Positions 8,387-16,511 of a stretch of DNA of 64,000 nt are shown piece by piece. Where the stretch lies: positions 310,001-374,000 of the forward strand of contig NZ_CP032134.1 in NCBI RefSeq assembly GCF_002165375.2, read 5' to 3'. Positions within the stretch are counted from its first letter, which is position 1. Each line of letters starts with the position of its first letter. A program made the translations under genes and the position numbers. A model generated the notes under the pieces. That model was not told the DNA's origin. It did not search any database and worked only from the letters and a program-made list of their open reading frames with translations. The DNA is from Acinetobacter chinensis. Its GTDB lineage: Bacteria; Pseudomonadota; Gammaproteobacteria; Pseudomonadales; Moraxellaceae.

Positions 8387-10306
8387 ATGAGCGAGCAAAG
8401 CGCACAAAAACATAGTTTTCAGGCTGAGGTGGCTCAGCTTTTACATCTGGTGACGCATTCACTCTATTCCAACCCTGAAATTTTCCTGCGTGAACTGATT
8501 TCCAATGCTTCCGATGCCTGTGACAAATTACGCTTCGAAGGAATCAATCATCCTGAATATTATGAAAATGATCCAGATCTGCATGTCCGTGTCCGTCTGG
8601 ATAAAGACACAAAGACCATCACCATCTCAGATAACGGGATCGGTTTAAGCCTTCAGGAAGCGATTGATAATCTGGGGACGATTGCAAAGTCAGGCACCAA
8701 AGATTTCATGTCTAAACTGTCGGGTGACCAGAAGTCAGATGCCCAGCTGATTGGTCAGTTTGGTGTCGGTTTTTATTCAGGCTTTATTGTTGCTGAAAAA
8801 ATCACGGTTGAATCGCGTCGTGCCGGTCTGCCTGAGACAGATGGGGTTCGCTGGATCAGTGGCGGTACAGGTGATTTTGAAGTTGAACAGATCACTAAGG
8901 CTTCACGTGGAACCGATATTATTCTGCATTTGCGTGATGATGCACTGGACTATCTGGAAAGCTATAAGGTTAAGCAGATCATCAATAAATATTCTGACCA
9001 TATCAGCCTGCCGATTGAAATGCAGAAAGAAGAATGGGTGGAAGAAGACGCTGCTGAAGGTGAGGAGAAGAAGCCAGGTCAGTATGTTAAAACAGAGGAA
9101 TGGGAAGCCATTAACTCTGCCAGTGCTTTGTGGACACGCAATAAATCTGAAATTACAGAAGAACAGTATGTGGAGTTCTATAAGAACCTGACTCATGATT
9201 TTGAGGCACCGCTGGCATGGGCACATAACCGTGTTGAAGGCAGTACTGAATATACTCAGCTGTTGTATGTACCTGCAAAAGCTGCAAATAATATTTTTAC
9301 CCGTGAAGCCAAAGCGGGCATTAAGCTGTATGTCAAACGTGTCTTTATTATGGATGAGGCAGATAACCTGATTCCAAACTATCTGCGCTTTGTACAGGGC
9401 GTGGTGGACAGTGCGGACTTACCACTGAATGTCAGCCGTGAGCTTCTGCAGGAAAGCCGTGATGTGAAAACCATCCGCGAAGGCAATACCCGTCGTGTAC
9501 TGACTATGCTGGATAATCTGGCGAAGTCGGAAGATGAAGCAGATCAGGAAAAATTCAAGGCATTCTATACTGAATTCGGTTCAGTCATTAAGGAAGGTCT
9601 GGGTGAAGACTTTGCCAACCGTGAACGTATTTTAAAACTGTTACGCTTTGCTACCTCTACTCAGGATGAAGTAGTCACTTCTCTTGAAGCCTATAAAGCA
9701 CGTATGCAGGAAGGGCAGAAAGCAATTTACTACGTAACGGCTGACAGTCTGAGTGCGGCGAAAAATTCACCTCAGCTTGAACTGTTTAAGAAAAAAGGCA
9801 TTGAAGTGCTGTTGATGGGTGACCGTGTCGATGAATGGGCGATGGAATTCGTGCATGAATTTGATGGCACACCTATGCAGAACGTTGCCAAGGGTGCTGT
9901 AGATCTGGGTGACTTACAGGATGCAGAAGAGAAGAAAGCGCTTGAGGCAGCCGCTGAGCAGTTTAAACCTGTAGTGGAAAAACTGTCAGATTCACTCAAA
10001 GCCAAAACCAAAGAAGTACGTGTCACCACACGCCTGGTGGATTCACCGGCTTGTCTCGTGACTGGAGAAGGTGAACTTTCTCCACAGCTGGTGCGTATGC
10101 TGAAACAGGCAGGGCAGGCAGTGCCAGAGTCTAAACCGATTCTTGAAATCAACCCTGAACATCCACTGGTTAAAAAATTGGAAGCTTCTGCGCAGTTTGA
10201 TGATCTTGCCAATGTGATCTTTGATCAGGCGGTGATTGCAGAAGGGGGATTACCGGATGATCCTGCTGAATATGTAAAACGCATTAACAATTTATTGCTG
10301 AAATAA
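8387..10306 (+). CDS. htpG: Molecular chaperone HtpG (Hsp90)
   Basis: This is cytosolic Hsp90, 639 residues, close to the usual family length. AAGGAG lies about 8 bases before the ATG. The N-terminal GHKL ATPase shows the family motifs in order: ELISNASDACDKLRF, DNGIGL, GTIAKSGT and GQFGVGFYSGF. The middle domain contains VKRVFIMDEADNLIPNYLRF and the catalytic-loop region LPLNVSRELLQ. The C-terminal dimerisation part ends in INNLLLK. It has its own terminator and a sigma32-like promoter, so it is expected to respond to heat. It assists late folding of client proteins together with DnaK. Confidence 0.98.
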   Translation: MSEQSAQKHSFQAEVAQLLHLVTHSLYSNPEIFLRELISNASDACDKLRFEGINHPEYYENDPDLHVRVRLDKDTKTITISDNGIGLSLQEAIDNLGTIAKSGTKDFMSKLSGDQKSDAQLIGQFGVGFYSGFIVAEKITVESRRAGLPETDGVRWISGGTGDFEVEQITKASRGTDIILHLRDDALDYLESYKVKQIINKYSDHISLPIEMQKEEWVEEDAAEGEEKKPGQYVKTEEWEAINSASALWTRNKSEITEEQYVEFYKNLTHDFEAPLAWAHNRVEGSTEYTQLLYVPAKAANNIFTREAKAGIKLYVKRVFIMDEADNLIPNYLRFVQGVVDSADLPLNVSRELLQESRDVKTIREGNTRRVLTMLDNLAKSEDEADQEKFKAFYTEFGSVIKEGLGEDFANRERILKLLRFATSTQDEVVTSLEAYKARMQEGQKAIYYVTADSLSAAKNSPQLELFKKKGIEVLLMGDRVDEWAMEFVHEFDGTPMQNVAKGAVDLGDLQDAEEKKALEAAAEQFKPVVEKLSDSLKAKTKEVRVTTRLVDSPACLVTGEGELSPQLVRMLKQAGQAVPESKPILEINPEHPLVKKLEASAQFDDLANVIFDQAVIAEGGLPDDPAEYVKRINNLLLK

Positions 10307-10323
10307 ACCATATTCTGTTCTGT

Positions 10324-10353
10324 GAAAGCCTATCTTGAAGATAGGCTTTTTTT
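10324..10353 (+). terminator. Rho-independent terminator of htpG, abutting the next start codon
   Basis: AAGCCTATCT / AGATAGGCTT arms enclose a three-base TGA loop and end in a T run. The next ATG (10354) follows the T run directly. Confidence 0.9.
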
Positions 10354-10779
10354 ATGAATAAAAATATGAAGAAATATTACTTAATGATGGGCACAGTATT
10401 GTTTCTGCTGTTTCCCTCTATTGTACAGGCCTATGACCTGCCACCACCCGATCAGCGTAAGAAAGCTTATGCAGAAGAACTGTCTGTGCATAATGCGCAG
10501 TTCCTGAGGGATAAGACACTGAGCTCAGTGATTGCTTATCTTCGGCAGGATGGAAACAAATATGAACTGACCGATTATTCTGATCCATCTTCAAGGGTGA
10601 TGGGTTTGCCCTTGGAAGTTCACCCTGAGATTAAAATAGATCCGGCTCTGGTTGGGAAAAAAGTCAAAGCGACAGGATTGATGACCTATAAGACGATGTA
10701 TTTCCCCAATATGCCTGTTGAAAATGGTCCTGCATTCAGCTTTAAATTTCAGCTATATGCCATTGAGGCACAGGAATAA
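10354..10779 (+). CDS. Uncharacterised secreted protein
   Basis: This is a 141-residue precursor with a signal peptide (MNKN MKKYYLMMGTVLFLLF; cleavage near QA/YDLPP). A start at the second ATG, 10366, would give the more usual MKKYY beginning. I do not recognise a family. The mature part looks mainly beta (SSVIAYLRQDGNKYELTDY, VGKKVKATGLMTYKTMYFP), suggesting a small OB-like or barrel-type periplasmic domain. The start codon abuts the T run of the htpG terminator and has no free Shine-Dalgarno. Translation therefore depends on read-through transcripts, on a start inside the hairpin, or on leaderless mRNA. Confidence 0.7.
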   Translation: MNKNMKKYYLMMGTVLFLLFPSIVQAYDLPPPDQRKKAYAEELSVHNAQFLRDKTLSSVIAYLRQDGNKYELTDYSDPSSRVMGLPLEVHPEIKIDPALVGKKVKATGLMTYKTMYFPNMPVENGPAFSFKFQLYAIEAQE

Positions 10780-10796
10780 AACAGGCCTGGGTGAGT

Positions 10797-10831
10797 TGTG
10801 AATAAAGTGGATAAATCAGAACTTATCCACA
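10797..10831. promoter_or_regulatory. Cluster of three DnaA-box-like 9-mers
   Basis: TTATTCACA on the minus strand (10797-10805), TTATCCACT on the minus strand (10806-10814) and TTATCCACA on the plus strand (10823-10831) lie within 35 bases. The last two also form an 8-bp inverted repeat. The bases match the TTATnCACA consensus; DnaA binding is inferred. The cluster lies between two convergent genes. Confidence 0.45.
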
Positions 10832-10844
10832 GATATGCTTAAAA

Positions 10845-11984
10845 TCAGAACAGGGTTTCCAGACGGATGGATGCACCGACAAAATGATTTCTGTCTGCCC
10901 GATGGTCATTCAGATAGTTCAGATCTCCCTGAACATAAAACCATTCTCTTAAAAATGGCTGACGCCAGGAAACGAAAGGTCCCCAGCTGTTCAGACGCAG
11001 ATTTTCATCTGTATAAAATCCACCGGTATAGATACCGTAGTTGAATCGGTTGTTCTGAAAGAACTGGTGCTGGCGGAAAGTAAAATTATCCCAGGTCAGA
11101 TCATCATACTGAGTATCAGCATAGGTCAGGTTCAGCTGATTGGAAAAAAAAGCCTGATTGGGGCGGGCATGGGTCAGTTCCAGATTTGTCCGTAAGTAAT
11201 TTTCACTGTCGATGCCATAACGGTAAATCTGCTCGGCATAAAATTTAAAGTCATTGTCCAGTTGCCATTCTCTGGATGCTTTGAGCCGAACATAAATATC
11301 ATCACCTGATCTGACCCCAAGATCCGCATCTGTTTTAAAAGGTATTTTTTCAGAGAACTGAGACCATCGTAAGGCCAGCGAGCTGTTGCTGTCACGGGTA
11401 CGTTTTGTATCGAGTTTTTTATCGGGGCTGTTGACAGGGTTTTCATTGGTAATCGCGACATTGGTGTTGAGTTCATTGTCCAGTGAGTCATCACCAAAGA
11501 CCAGGCTCAGCTTTTTTTCCAGGGTTGGCAGTTTAATGCGCCCACGGATACGGGGTTTTATTTCATAGCCGTCATATTCATTCCAGCTGTTATCCACCAG
11601 TACCCTTAAGGATGCTGTTGCAGGCTTTTCTGGATTGGTTTCACCAAACCAGTTATCTATACGTACTGCAGTTCGGTCTGCCCAGTTGCGGATACCCAGT
11701 TGCTTCTGATCAATCCAGGTGCTGTTTTCAGTGACACTCACAGGTGGAACAATCGGGCTGTCGGACTGTTCGGGCAAAAAAGTGGGCGTGCTGTCAATCC
11801 ATCGGGGAATCTGGTACAGCAGGTTGTATTTCTGGGTGAATTCAGAAATCTGTTCCACCGTCTGTGGCAGAACAGGGTACTCAGAAGCAGAATGATCTTC
11901 CTCCGCAAGTACCGTCATACTGACCATTCCCAACATTATCAGTAAGCCCAGGCGGGTTGCTGATAAAGTGTCCTTTTTGTACAT
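10845..11984 (-). CDS. Predicted outer-membrane beta-barrel protein, unknown
   Basis: This is a 379-residue precursor. The N-terminus (MYKKDTLSATRLGLLIMLGM) leads to a signal cleavage near VLA/EEDHS. A Pro/Ser-rich periplasmic part (about 30-95) is followed by alternating polar/hydrophobic strands rich in aromatic and charged residues (for example KPRIRGRIKLPTLEKKLSLV and WQLDNDFKFYAEQIYRYG). The C-terminus ends in FVGASIRLETLF, with the final Phe typical of BAM substrates. I do not recognise a named family; a 12-16 stranded barrel fits its size. No strong ribosome site is visible. It converges on the small secreted gene at 10354. Confidence 0.65.
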   Translation of the reverse strand: MYKKDTLSATRLGLLIMLGMVSMTVLAEEDHSASEYPVLPQTVEQISEFTQKYNLLYQIPRWIDSTPTFLPEQSDSPIVPPVSVTENSTWIDQKQLGIRNWADRTAVRIDNWFGETNPEKPATASLRVLVDNSWNEYDGYEIKPRIRGRIKLPTLEKKLSLVFGDDSLDNELNTNVAITNENPVNSPDKKLDTKRTRDSNSSLALRWSQFSEKIPFKTDADLGVRSGDDIYVRLKASREWQLDNDFKFYAEQIYRYGIDSENYLRTNLELTHARPNQAFFSNQLNLTYADTQYDDLTWDNFTFRQHQFFQNNRFNYGIYTGGFYTDENLRLNSWGPFVSWRQPFLREWFYVQGDLNYLNDHRADRNHFVGASIRLETLF

Positions 11985-12068
11985 AGAGCTGGATCTTGTA
12001 TAAAAGTGGTACTTAACAGTGTTGGAAATTCTGGTCAGGAAAGCAAGGGTTTAATACAAAAATTAAAA

Positions 12069-13487
12069 TTATTCTTCTGAATAAACCTGAATCGCTTCAT
12101 AGAGTTGAAGCGCTTCAATCGGTTGTTCCAGACGGTTGATGACCCGTTGAATCAGTTGCCAGCTGATGCCCTGCTGACGGTCAAGCAACAGATGAGGGAA
12201 AGCCTGTTCCATCTGAGACAGTTCAAGACGTTTCTGACCATGAATGACACGGATTTTCTGACGTTCCTTGAGCAGGATGACTGGTGTTTCCGTTTCTGCT
12301 GCTGTTTCTTCAAACTGAATAAACTTCTGCGTGTGAATTAACTGCGCTGGAATGTAAGGGAAATAAGTGTCCTTGTTCCATACCACCGTGGCTTTTTCAG
12401 TGAAAACCTCAAAGAAAGCTTCGTGCTGTAGTAACTGACTCTCCAGTGATGCCCAATTGGTCATACGTACAGAAGCCAGGTCATAGCCCTGTTGCTCAGC
12501 AGATACTCTGGCGAGGCGAATTGCCTGCATCTCATCCTCTGCACCAAAAAGAGCGAGGTATTTAATAAAACGACCCTGCGTGGAAATCTGTTCAGCCAGA
12601 TAAACCGGGCGTTGCAGAACATTTTCCTGATCAGGGGCAAAAATCAACAGATCAGTAAACTGAGCCACTTCTGGCAGCTTTAAACCATACAGTTGCTGTT
12701 CAAGCGCTTCGGGAAAATTCAGCACAGTCACTAGTGCCTGGTGCGCACCCAGCTGGAGTGTGACGGGCAGATTTTGTGCAGGTCTGTCTGTAGCGGTGAG
12801 TGGATGAGTTTCATCGACTTCGACCTCAGAAGACTGTCCTGATTTTTTACGGAAATATGCTGAAATATCCCGAGGTTTCAGAGACAGTTGAGCATCGGCA
12901 GGAGAATTATTAAAAGTCATATCAGGTTCAGCAGTTTCAGGGAGAGAATGAGAGATGTGTTCGGTTGATATATGCTTGTATTTATGAAAACGGTTTTTAG
13001 GCTGCAGGGCAATCAGCTCAAGCTCCTGATCGGTTTTCAGGCAGTGATAATGATGTAACTGTTCCATCATCCAGCTGAAGACGGTTTCAATTGAACCCCA
13101 TTCACTGATCAGAGCAGTGCGGTCTGCTGCCGGAATCAACCAGATCTGCCAGCCTTCAGATGCATGATGCAGAAAAGCCCATCCAGATTCGGGGTGTGCA
13201 TACAGCGCTTCTTCCAGGAGGCTGTCTTCCTGAAAATAGCCACGGAATGACTGACGGTACAAAGTCTGATCGGCAAACTCAAGTGTTGTGGCTTCAGGAT
13301 TGATCTGTGCTTTATAACCCAGCACCTGTTTTTTAAATATCGGTTCATCACACAGTTCAAAAATTTCATGAATACGTTTTTTTGAACGGGCAATTTTATA
13401 AAAAGACAAAGCCTGACGTTCCAGATCATGGGTCAGGTCACGTAATTCTTTAATCAGCAATGACTTTTCCAAAGCATCCACTGACAT
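12069..13487 (-). CDS. Uncharacterised cytoplasmic protein (about 470 aa)
   Basis: I do not recognise this protein. It lacks a signal peptide and membrane segments and is rich in Gln, Glu and Leu. A central low-complexity linker (about 200-250, ending near QSSEVEVDETHPLTA) divides an N-terminal half from a C-terminal half with regular strand/helix alternation (APDQENVLQRPVYLAEQIS onward). Start choice is open. AGGAG lies 1 base before the ATG at 13487, which is too close, but 7 bases before an in-frame GTG at 13481, which fits well; an ATG at 13499 would overlap the upstream gene. It follows the stop of a 59-codon gene by a few bases, so the two are very probably co-translated. Confidence 0.65.
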   Translation of the reverse strand: MSVDALEKSLLIKELRDLTHDLERQALSFYKIARSKKRIHEIFELCDEPIFKKQVLGYKAQINPEATTLEFADQTLYRQSFRGYFQEDSLLEEALYAHPESGWAFLHHASEGWQIWLIPAADRTALISEWGSIETVFSWMMEQLHHYHCLKTDQELELIALQPKNRFHKYKHISTEHISHSLPETAEPDMTFNNSPADAQLSLKPRDISAYFRKKSGQSSEVEVDETHPLTATDRPAQNLPVTLQLGAHQALVTVLNFPEALEQQLYGLKLPEVAQFTDLLIFAPDQENVLQRPVYLAEQISTQGRFIKYLALFGAEDEMQAIRLARVSAEQQGYDLASVRMTNWASLESQLLQHEAFFEVFTEKATVVWNKDTYFPYIPAQLIHTQKFIQFEETAAETETPVILLKERQKIRVIHGQKRLELSQMEQAFPHLLLDRQQGISWQLIQRVINRLEQPIEALQLYEAIQVYSEE

Positions 13488-13491
13488 ACTC

Positions 13492-13671
13492 CTAAACATG
13501 TTTCTGAGCTTTTTCCAGGTAACTGGCCAGCACAATATTCACAGCCAGTTCTATCATTTTGTATTCTGCCGACTGTTTTGACGGGTAACGTTCAGCCAGG
13601 GCAATCAGATTTTCAATGTTGATTGCCTGCGGTGGAATTTTCCCCTGAATAAGTGCCTGAAGTTCCTGCAT
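13492..13671 (-). CDS. Small uncharacterised protein, 59 aa
   Basis: This short open frame begins MQELQALIQGKIPPQ and ends LASYLEKAQKHV. Its composition is that of a real soluble helical protein (LIALAERYP, KMIELAVNIVLASYL). It ends TAGGAG, so its stop codon overlaps the ribosome site of the next gene, a classic translational coupling arrangement. No strong Shine-Dalgarno precedes its own ATG, and a 200-base AT-rich leader lies upstream. Function unknown; the operon layout suggests it works with the 470-residue product, possibly as a partner or regulator. Confidence 0.6.
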   Translation of the reverse strand: MQELQALIQGKIPPQAINIENLIALAERYPSKQSAEYKMIELAVNIVLASYLEKAQKHV

Positions 13672-13898
13672 ATGAATACGTTCAAATGAAAAAATAATTG
13701 TTTTGATTTTTTGATTATATGGATTTAAATAAAAAAAACATGAAAAAAATTGTCAGTTTTTGAGATTTTATAAGCAAAATTGACACAAAGTGGGAATGCA
13801 TCAATAAAAAATTGAAATATTTTTTAAGTAAATGACAAAGATGGGTTCTGAATCATGCGAACTGCAAACGTTATTTTATAAAAACAGGATTTCTGAAA

Positions 13899-13934
13899 TA
13901 AAAAAAGCAGGCTGAAAAATAGCCTGCTTTTAAG
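13899..13934 (-). terminator. Terminator of the 58-aa secreted peptide gene
   Basis: On the minus strand AGCAGGCT / AGCCTGCT arms flank a 7-base loop and are followed by seven T residues. It lies 13 bases after the stop. Confidence 0.9.
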
Positions 13935-13946
13935 GGTTTGAGCAAA

Positions 13947-14123
13947 TTATGCTGCTTTTTTATCCTGTACAGATTCAGATGCAGCAGGTTGATCAGCAGT
14001 CACAGTCTGAGTTTCTACCACTGCTTTTTTAACAGGAAAGTCAGGTACATAAACGATCTGAGCAGATACACTAGCAGAAAATACAACAGCGACTGCAACA
14101 GCAGCAGTTTTAAACAGTTTCAT
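13947..14123 (-). CDS. Small secreted protein, 58 aa
   Basis: The frame encodes MKLFKTAAVAVAVVFSASVS followed by AQIVYVPDFPVKKAVV and a Thr/Gln/Ala/Ser-rich tail ending in QDKKAA. The first 21 residues are a textbook Sec signal peptide (cleavage SVSA/Q). AAGGA sits 7 bases before the ATG, and a strong terminator follows, so this is a complete small transcription unit. The mature peptide is only about 37 residues, acidic to neutral and probably unstructured. I cannot assign a function or family. Confidence 0.75.
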   Translation of the reverse strand: MKLFKTAAVAVAVVFSASVSAQIVYVPDFPVKKAVVETQTVTADQPAASESVQDKKAA

Positions 14124-14353
14124 AAGGATTTCCTTCTGAAGATTTGTCCTGATAGACTGGGAGATAAAAGATTTGTTAAATGAATTATTGTTAAAAAATG
14201 ATCATGCAGGAATGATAGATTCGGCAATCAGAGATAAAATAACAATATAAAACAATTAATTAGAGTATTTACTCTGGTTGTTGCAATGAGTTTTGGAATA
14301 GAAAACAGCTGTATCCGCTGAAAATCTCTCATATCAAGGCTTGATGGCAGGGC
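14124..14353. other. AT-rich intergenic region
   Basis: No gene is seen. It should hold the promoter of the 58-residue secreted protein gene. The left side ends in a terminator hairpin belonging to the DsbA-like gene. Confidence 0.35.
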
Positions 14354-14384
14354 AAAAAAAATCCTCCATTCAGGAGGATTTTTA
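14354..14384 (-). terminator. Terminator of the FrnE-like gene
   Basis: AAATCCTCC / GGAGGATTT arms with a 5-base loop have A and T runs on both sides. It is about 20 bases after the FrnE-like stop and can act in both directions. Confidence 0.9.
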
Positions 14385-14402
14385 GACAGCTATGTTCGGG
14401 CT

Positions 14403-15101
14403 TTATTTCGGCAGATCACATTGCTCATCGTTGCACTGTAAACCGTCATCGGACTGGACATCATTCTGATCTGCACTTTCCAGTGCTTTCTGCATAACCT
14501 GCATAAAGATTTCACGGGGCTGTGCGCCGGCAAGTGCAATACGTTGATCAAAAACAAAGAAAGGTACACCGGTCACTTTCAGCTGATCACGGGCAACTTC
14601 TTCGTCAAAGCGGACAATATCAGCATATTCATTACCATCCAGAACATCATCCACTTCAACAGGATTCAGACCAATCCGTGCTGCGACATCCTCAAGTGTT
14701 TCACGCTCGCCAATCGCCAGACCTTGCGTCATATAGCTGTAGAAAAAGGCTTCTTTTGCTTCCGAACCCAAGCCCTGACTCTGTGCCAGGTGAATAATAC
14801 GGTGTGCGTTGAAGGTATTACCTGAATTGGCATTCTGCCAGTTGAACTCAATGCCTTCTTCTTTTGCCATTGCTGCGATATTACGTTCCATTTCTTCCAC
14901 TTCGGCAGTGGTGCGACCGTATTTCTGTGCCAGGCGTTCAGTATTGGAAATCTGTTGTACCGCAGGTGCGTCAGGATCAAGTTCAAAGCTGTGCCAGTGA
15001 ACTTCCAGTTCAATATCCATTTCTTTAGCAGCGGCTTCAAAACGTTTTTTACCGATGTAACAGAAAGGGCAAACCACGTCTGACCAGATATCTACGCGCA
15101 T
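14403..15101 (-). CDS. DsbA-family oxidoreductase, FrnE-like
   Basis: This is a 232-residue thioredoxin-fold protein without a signal peptide, so it is probably cytoplasmic. The redox motif CPFC is at residues 11-14 within SDVVCPFCYIGKKRFE, the FrnE/2-hydroxychromene isomerase-like signature, and the cis-proline loop TGVPFFVF lies near residue 175. The helical insertion between them fits the FrnE group, which is linked to oxidative stress tolerance in Deinococcus and to polyketide oxidation in Streptomyces. Two extra Cys near the C-terminus (LQCNDEQCDLPK) may bind metal or form a second disulphide. It is alone in its transcription unit. Confidence 0.85.
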   Translation of the reverse strand: MRVDIWSDVVCPFCYIGKKRFEAAAKEMDIELEVHWHSFELDPDAPAVQQISNTERLAQKYGRTTAEVEEMERNIAAMAKEEGIEFNWQNANSGNTFNAHRIIHLAQSQGLGSEAKEAFFYSYMTQGLAIGERETLEDVAARIGLNPVEVDDVLDGNEYADIVRFDEEVARDQLKVTGVPFFVFDQRIALAGAQPREIFMQVMQKALESADQNDVQSDDGLQCNDEQCDLPK

Positions 15102-15212
15102 AAAAAATCTCGATTGTTAAACTTTGGAGTTAAGCAGTACATGGGGATGTACTTCAAAATTTAAAGCATTTTTACACAATCAGCTCAGCTTGTTCATCAT
15201 TTTCAGCAGAAT

Positions 15213-15238
15213 TGTGGATAACTTCTTGTTTATACACA
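15213..15238. promoter_or_regulatory. Inverted pair of perfect DnaA-box 9-mers
   Basis: TTATCCACA on the minus strand (15213-15221) and TTATACACA on the plus strand (15230-15238), both exact matches to TTATnCACA, lie 8 bases apart. They sit between the divergent FrnE-like gene and the gene at 15327, where they could affect either promoter. Confidence 0.45.
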
Positions 15239-15326
15239 GCCTGTATCCGATAGATGATCTGTTTAAAAAATCATCATTTCTGCAAATTCAGGCTATGATA
15301 TCTGAAAAGGAAAAAACGAGCAGACT

Positions 15327-16076
15327 ATGCCACGTATCTTTATTATTTTAGGTCTTGCCACCCTTCTGATGTTTGGCGGGATGTACTGTCAGTACAGGGA
15401 ACAGCAAAATGAACAGCAGGCACTGGATATTTATCAGACGGTGTTGCTTGAAAAAGCTGAACTGATTTACAGCCAGGCAAGAGACTGGTCAAAGCCCATT
15501 CAGGTCGATATTTCAGATCCGCGCCTGACGGGTGATTATAAAATTATGGCTGATTTTGTGCTGAGCCATATGATTCAGAATGCTGAAGCCCGCAATACAT
15601 ATCTGCGTGAATTAAAAGCCCTGGGATGGGATCAGTTTTTAAATATTAACCGGCTGGAAAAAGACAAAAAACAGAATTATACCGAAACAGAAAATATGCT
15701 GAAACAGGCACATATTCTGGCGGAACAGTTCAGGCTACAGACGCAGCAAAGAGAGCAGAATGCTGTAGATCAGGCTAAGCATCTGGGAATAAACGCACGC
15801 TACCGGCATCAGCTGGCTGAAAATATGAAAGCAAGCCTGAAACAGGATGAAGCACTGGTGATGTTTGAGATTGAGATGCAGATTCTCAGTAAAGCAGAAG
15901 CGATTTTTACTGTACTGAAAAACAATAAATGGGAAAAGAAAAAGAATACATTTATGTTTTATGAAGATAAGCCATTGCAGCAGTTCAATGCTTTATACAA
16001 AGAAGTACTGGCACTGACTGCGCAGCTGGAACAGGTTAAAAAGCAGAACCGCCGTGAAGTGGAGCAGAAACTGTAA
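15327..16076 (+). CDS. Membrane-anchored coiled-coil protein, unknown
   Basis: This 249-residue protein has one N-terminal hydrophobic segment (residues 4-20, FIILGLATLLMFGGMYC) that could be an uncleaved anchor. The rest is polar and strongly helical, with long Gln/Glu/Lys-rich stretches (EQFRLQTQQREQNAVDQ, KEVLALTAQLEQVKKQN) that predict coiled coil. Topology is probably anchor in the inner membrane with the body in the periplasm. I do not recognise a family. A weak ribosome site lies ahead of the ATG. It is followed by a second small unknown gene on the same strand. Confidence 0.65.
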   Translation: MPRIFIILGLATLLMFGGMYCQYREQQNEQQALDIYQTVLLEKAELIYSQARDWSKPIQVDISDPRLTGDYKIMADFVLSHMIQNAEARNTYLRELKALGWDQFLNINRLEKDKKQNYTETENMLKQAHILAEQFRLQTQQREQNAVDQAKHLGINARYRHQLAENMKASLKQDEALVMFEIEMQILSKAEAIFTVLKNNKWEKKKNTFMFYEDKPLQQFNALYKEVLALTAQLEQVKKQNRREVEQKL

Positions 16077-16202
16077 CCTTAAAAGTATGTCATGCAGGAT
16101 ACAAATTTTCAGTGAACTGTCACATGTATTAAAACTCAGCACTGTAGCCTGAGCAGTGTTGAGGTACATCTCTTTATCTTATGTGTTTCAGGCAGAGCAA
16201 AA

Positions 16203-16487
16203 ATGAAAACAATCCATGTCTTTCATGATATTCATCAGCTGTATGCAGAGTTTATTGAAAATAAAAACTATCCAAAACTGGAAAGTCTGAGTAACTGGGG
16301 TAAAAACCGTTTTTTCTTTAATCAGCATTTTCGCATGATTGAAGACTGGCACCACACCGAACAGATTGTCATTGAATTTAATAATCAGTTTTACAGTCTG
16401 GATACAGGTACTGCACCAGACTTTATGGACAAAGAAAAATATATGGAATGGTTAAGTGTGGAACTGCTCAGTCAGCAGGTTCAGTAG
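16203..16487 (+). CDS. Small hypothetical protein, 94 aa
   Basis: This is a short soluble protein rich in His, Phe and Tyr (MKTIHVFHDIHQLYAEFIE at the start, then EDWHHTEQIVIEFNNQFYSLD). No signal or membrane segment is seen, and the ribosome site is weak. It is on the same strand as the coiled-coil gene, 126 bases downstream. Function unknown. It converges on the lipoprotein gene at 16512, with only 24 bases between stops. Confidence 0.55.
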   Translation: MKTIHVFHDIHQLYAEFIENKNYPKLESLSNWGKNRFFFNQHFRMIEDWHHTEQIVIEFNNQFYSLDTGTAPDFMDKEKYMEWLSVELLSQQVQ

Positions 16488-16511
16488 AGACTGAGCAGTA
16501 CGCAGAAGATA

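Noticed and set aside
13780..13935. Possible small RNA: TTGACA, 17 bases, AATAAA, then a hairpin
   Set aside because: The -10 box is weak, and the hairpin is better explained as the terminator of the 58-residue peptide gene on the other strand.
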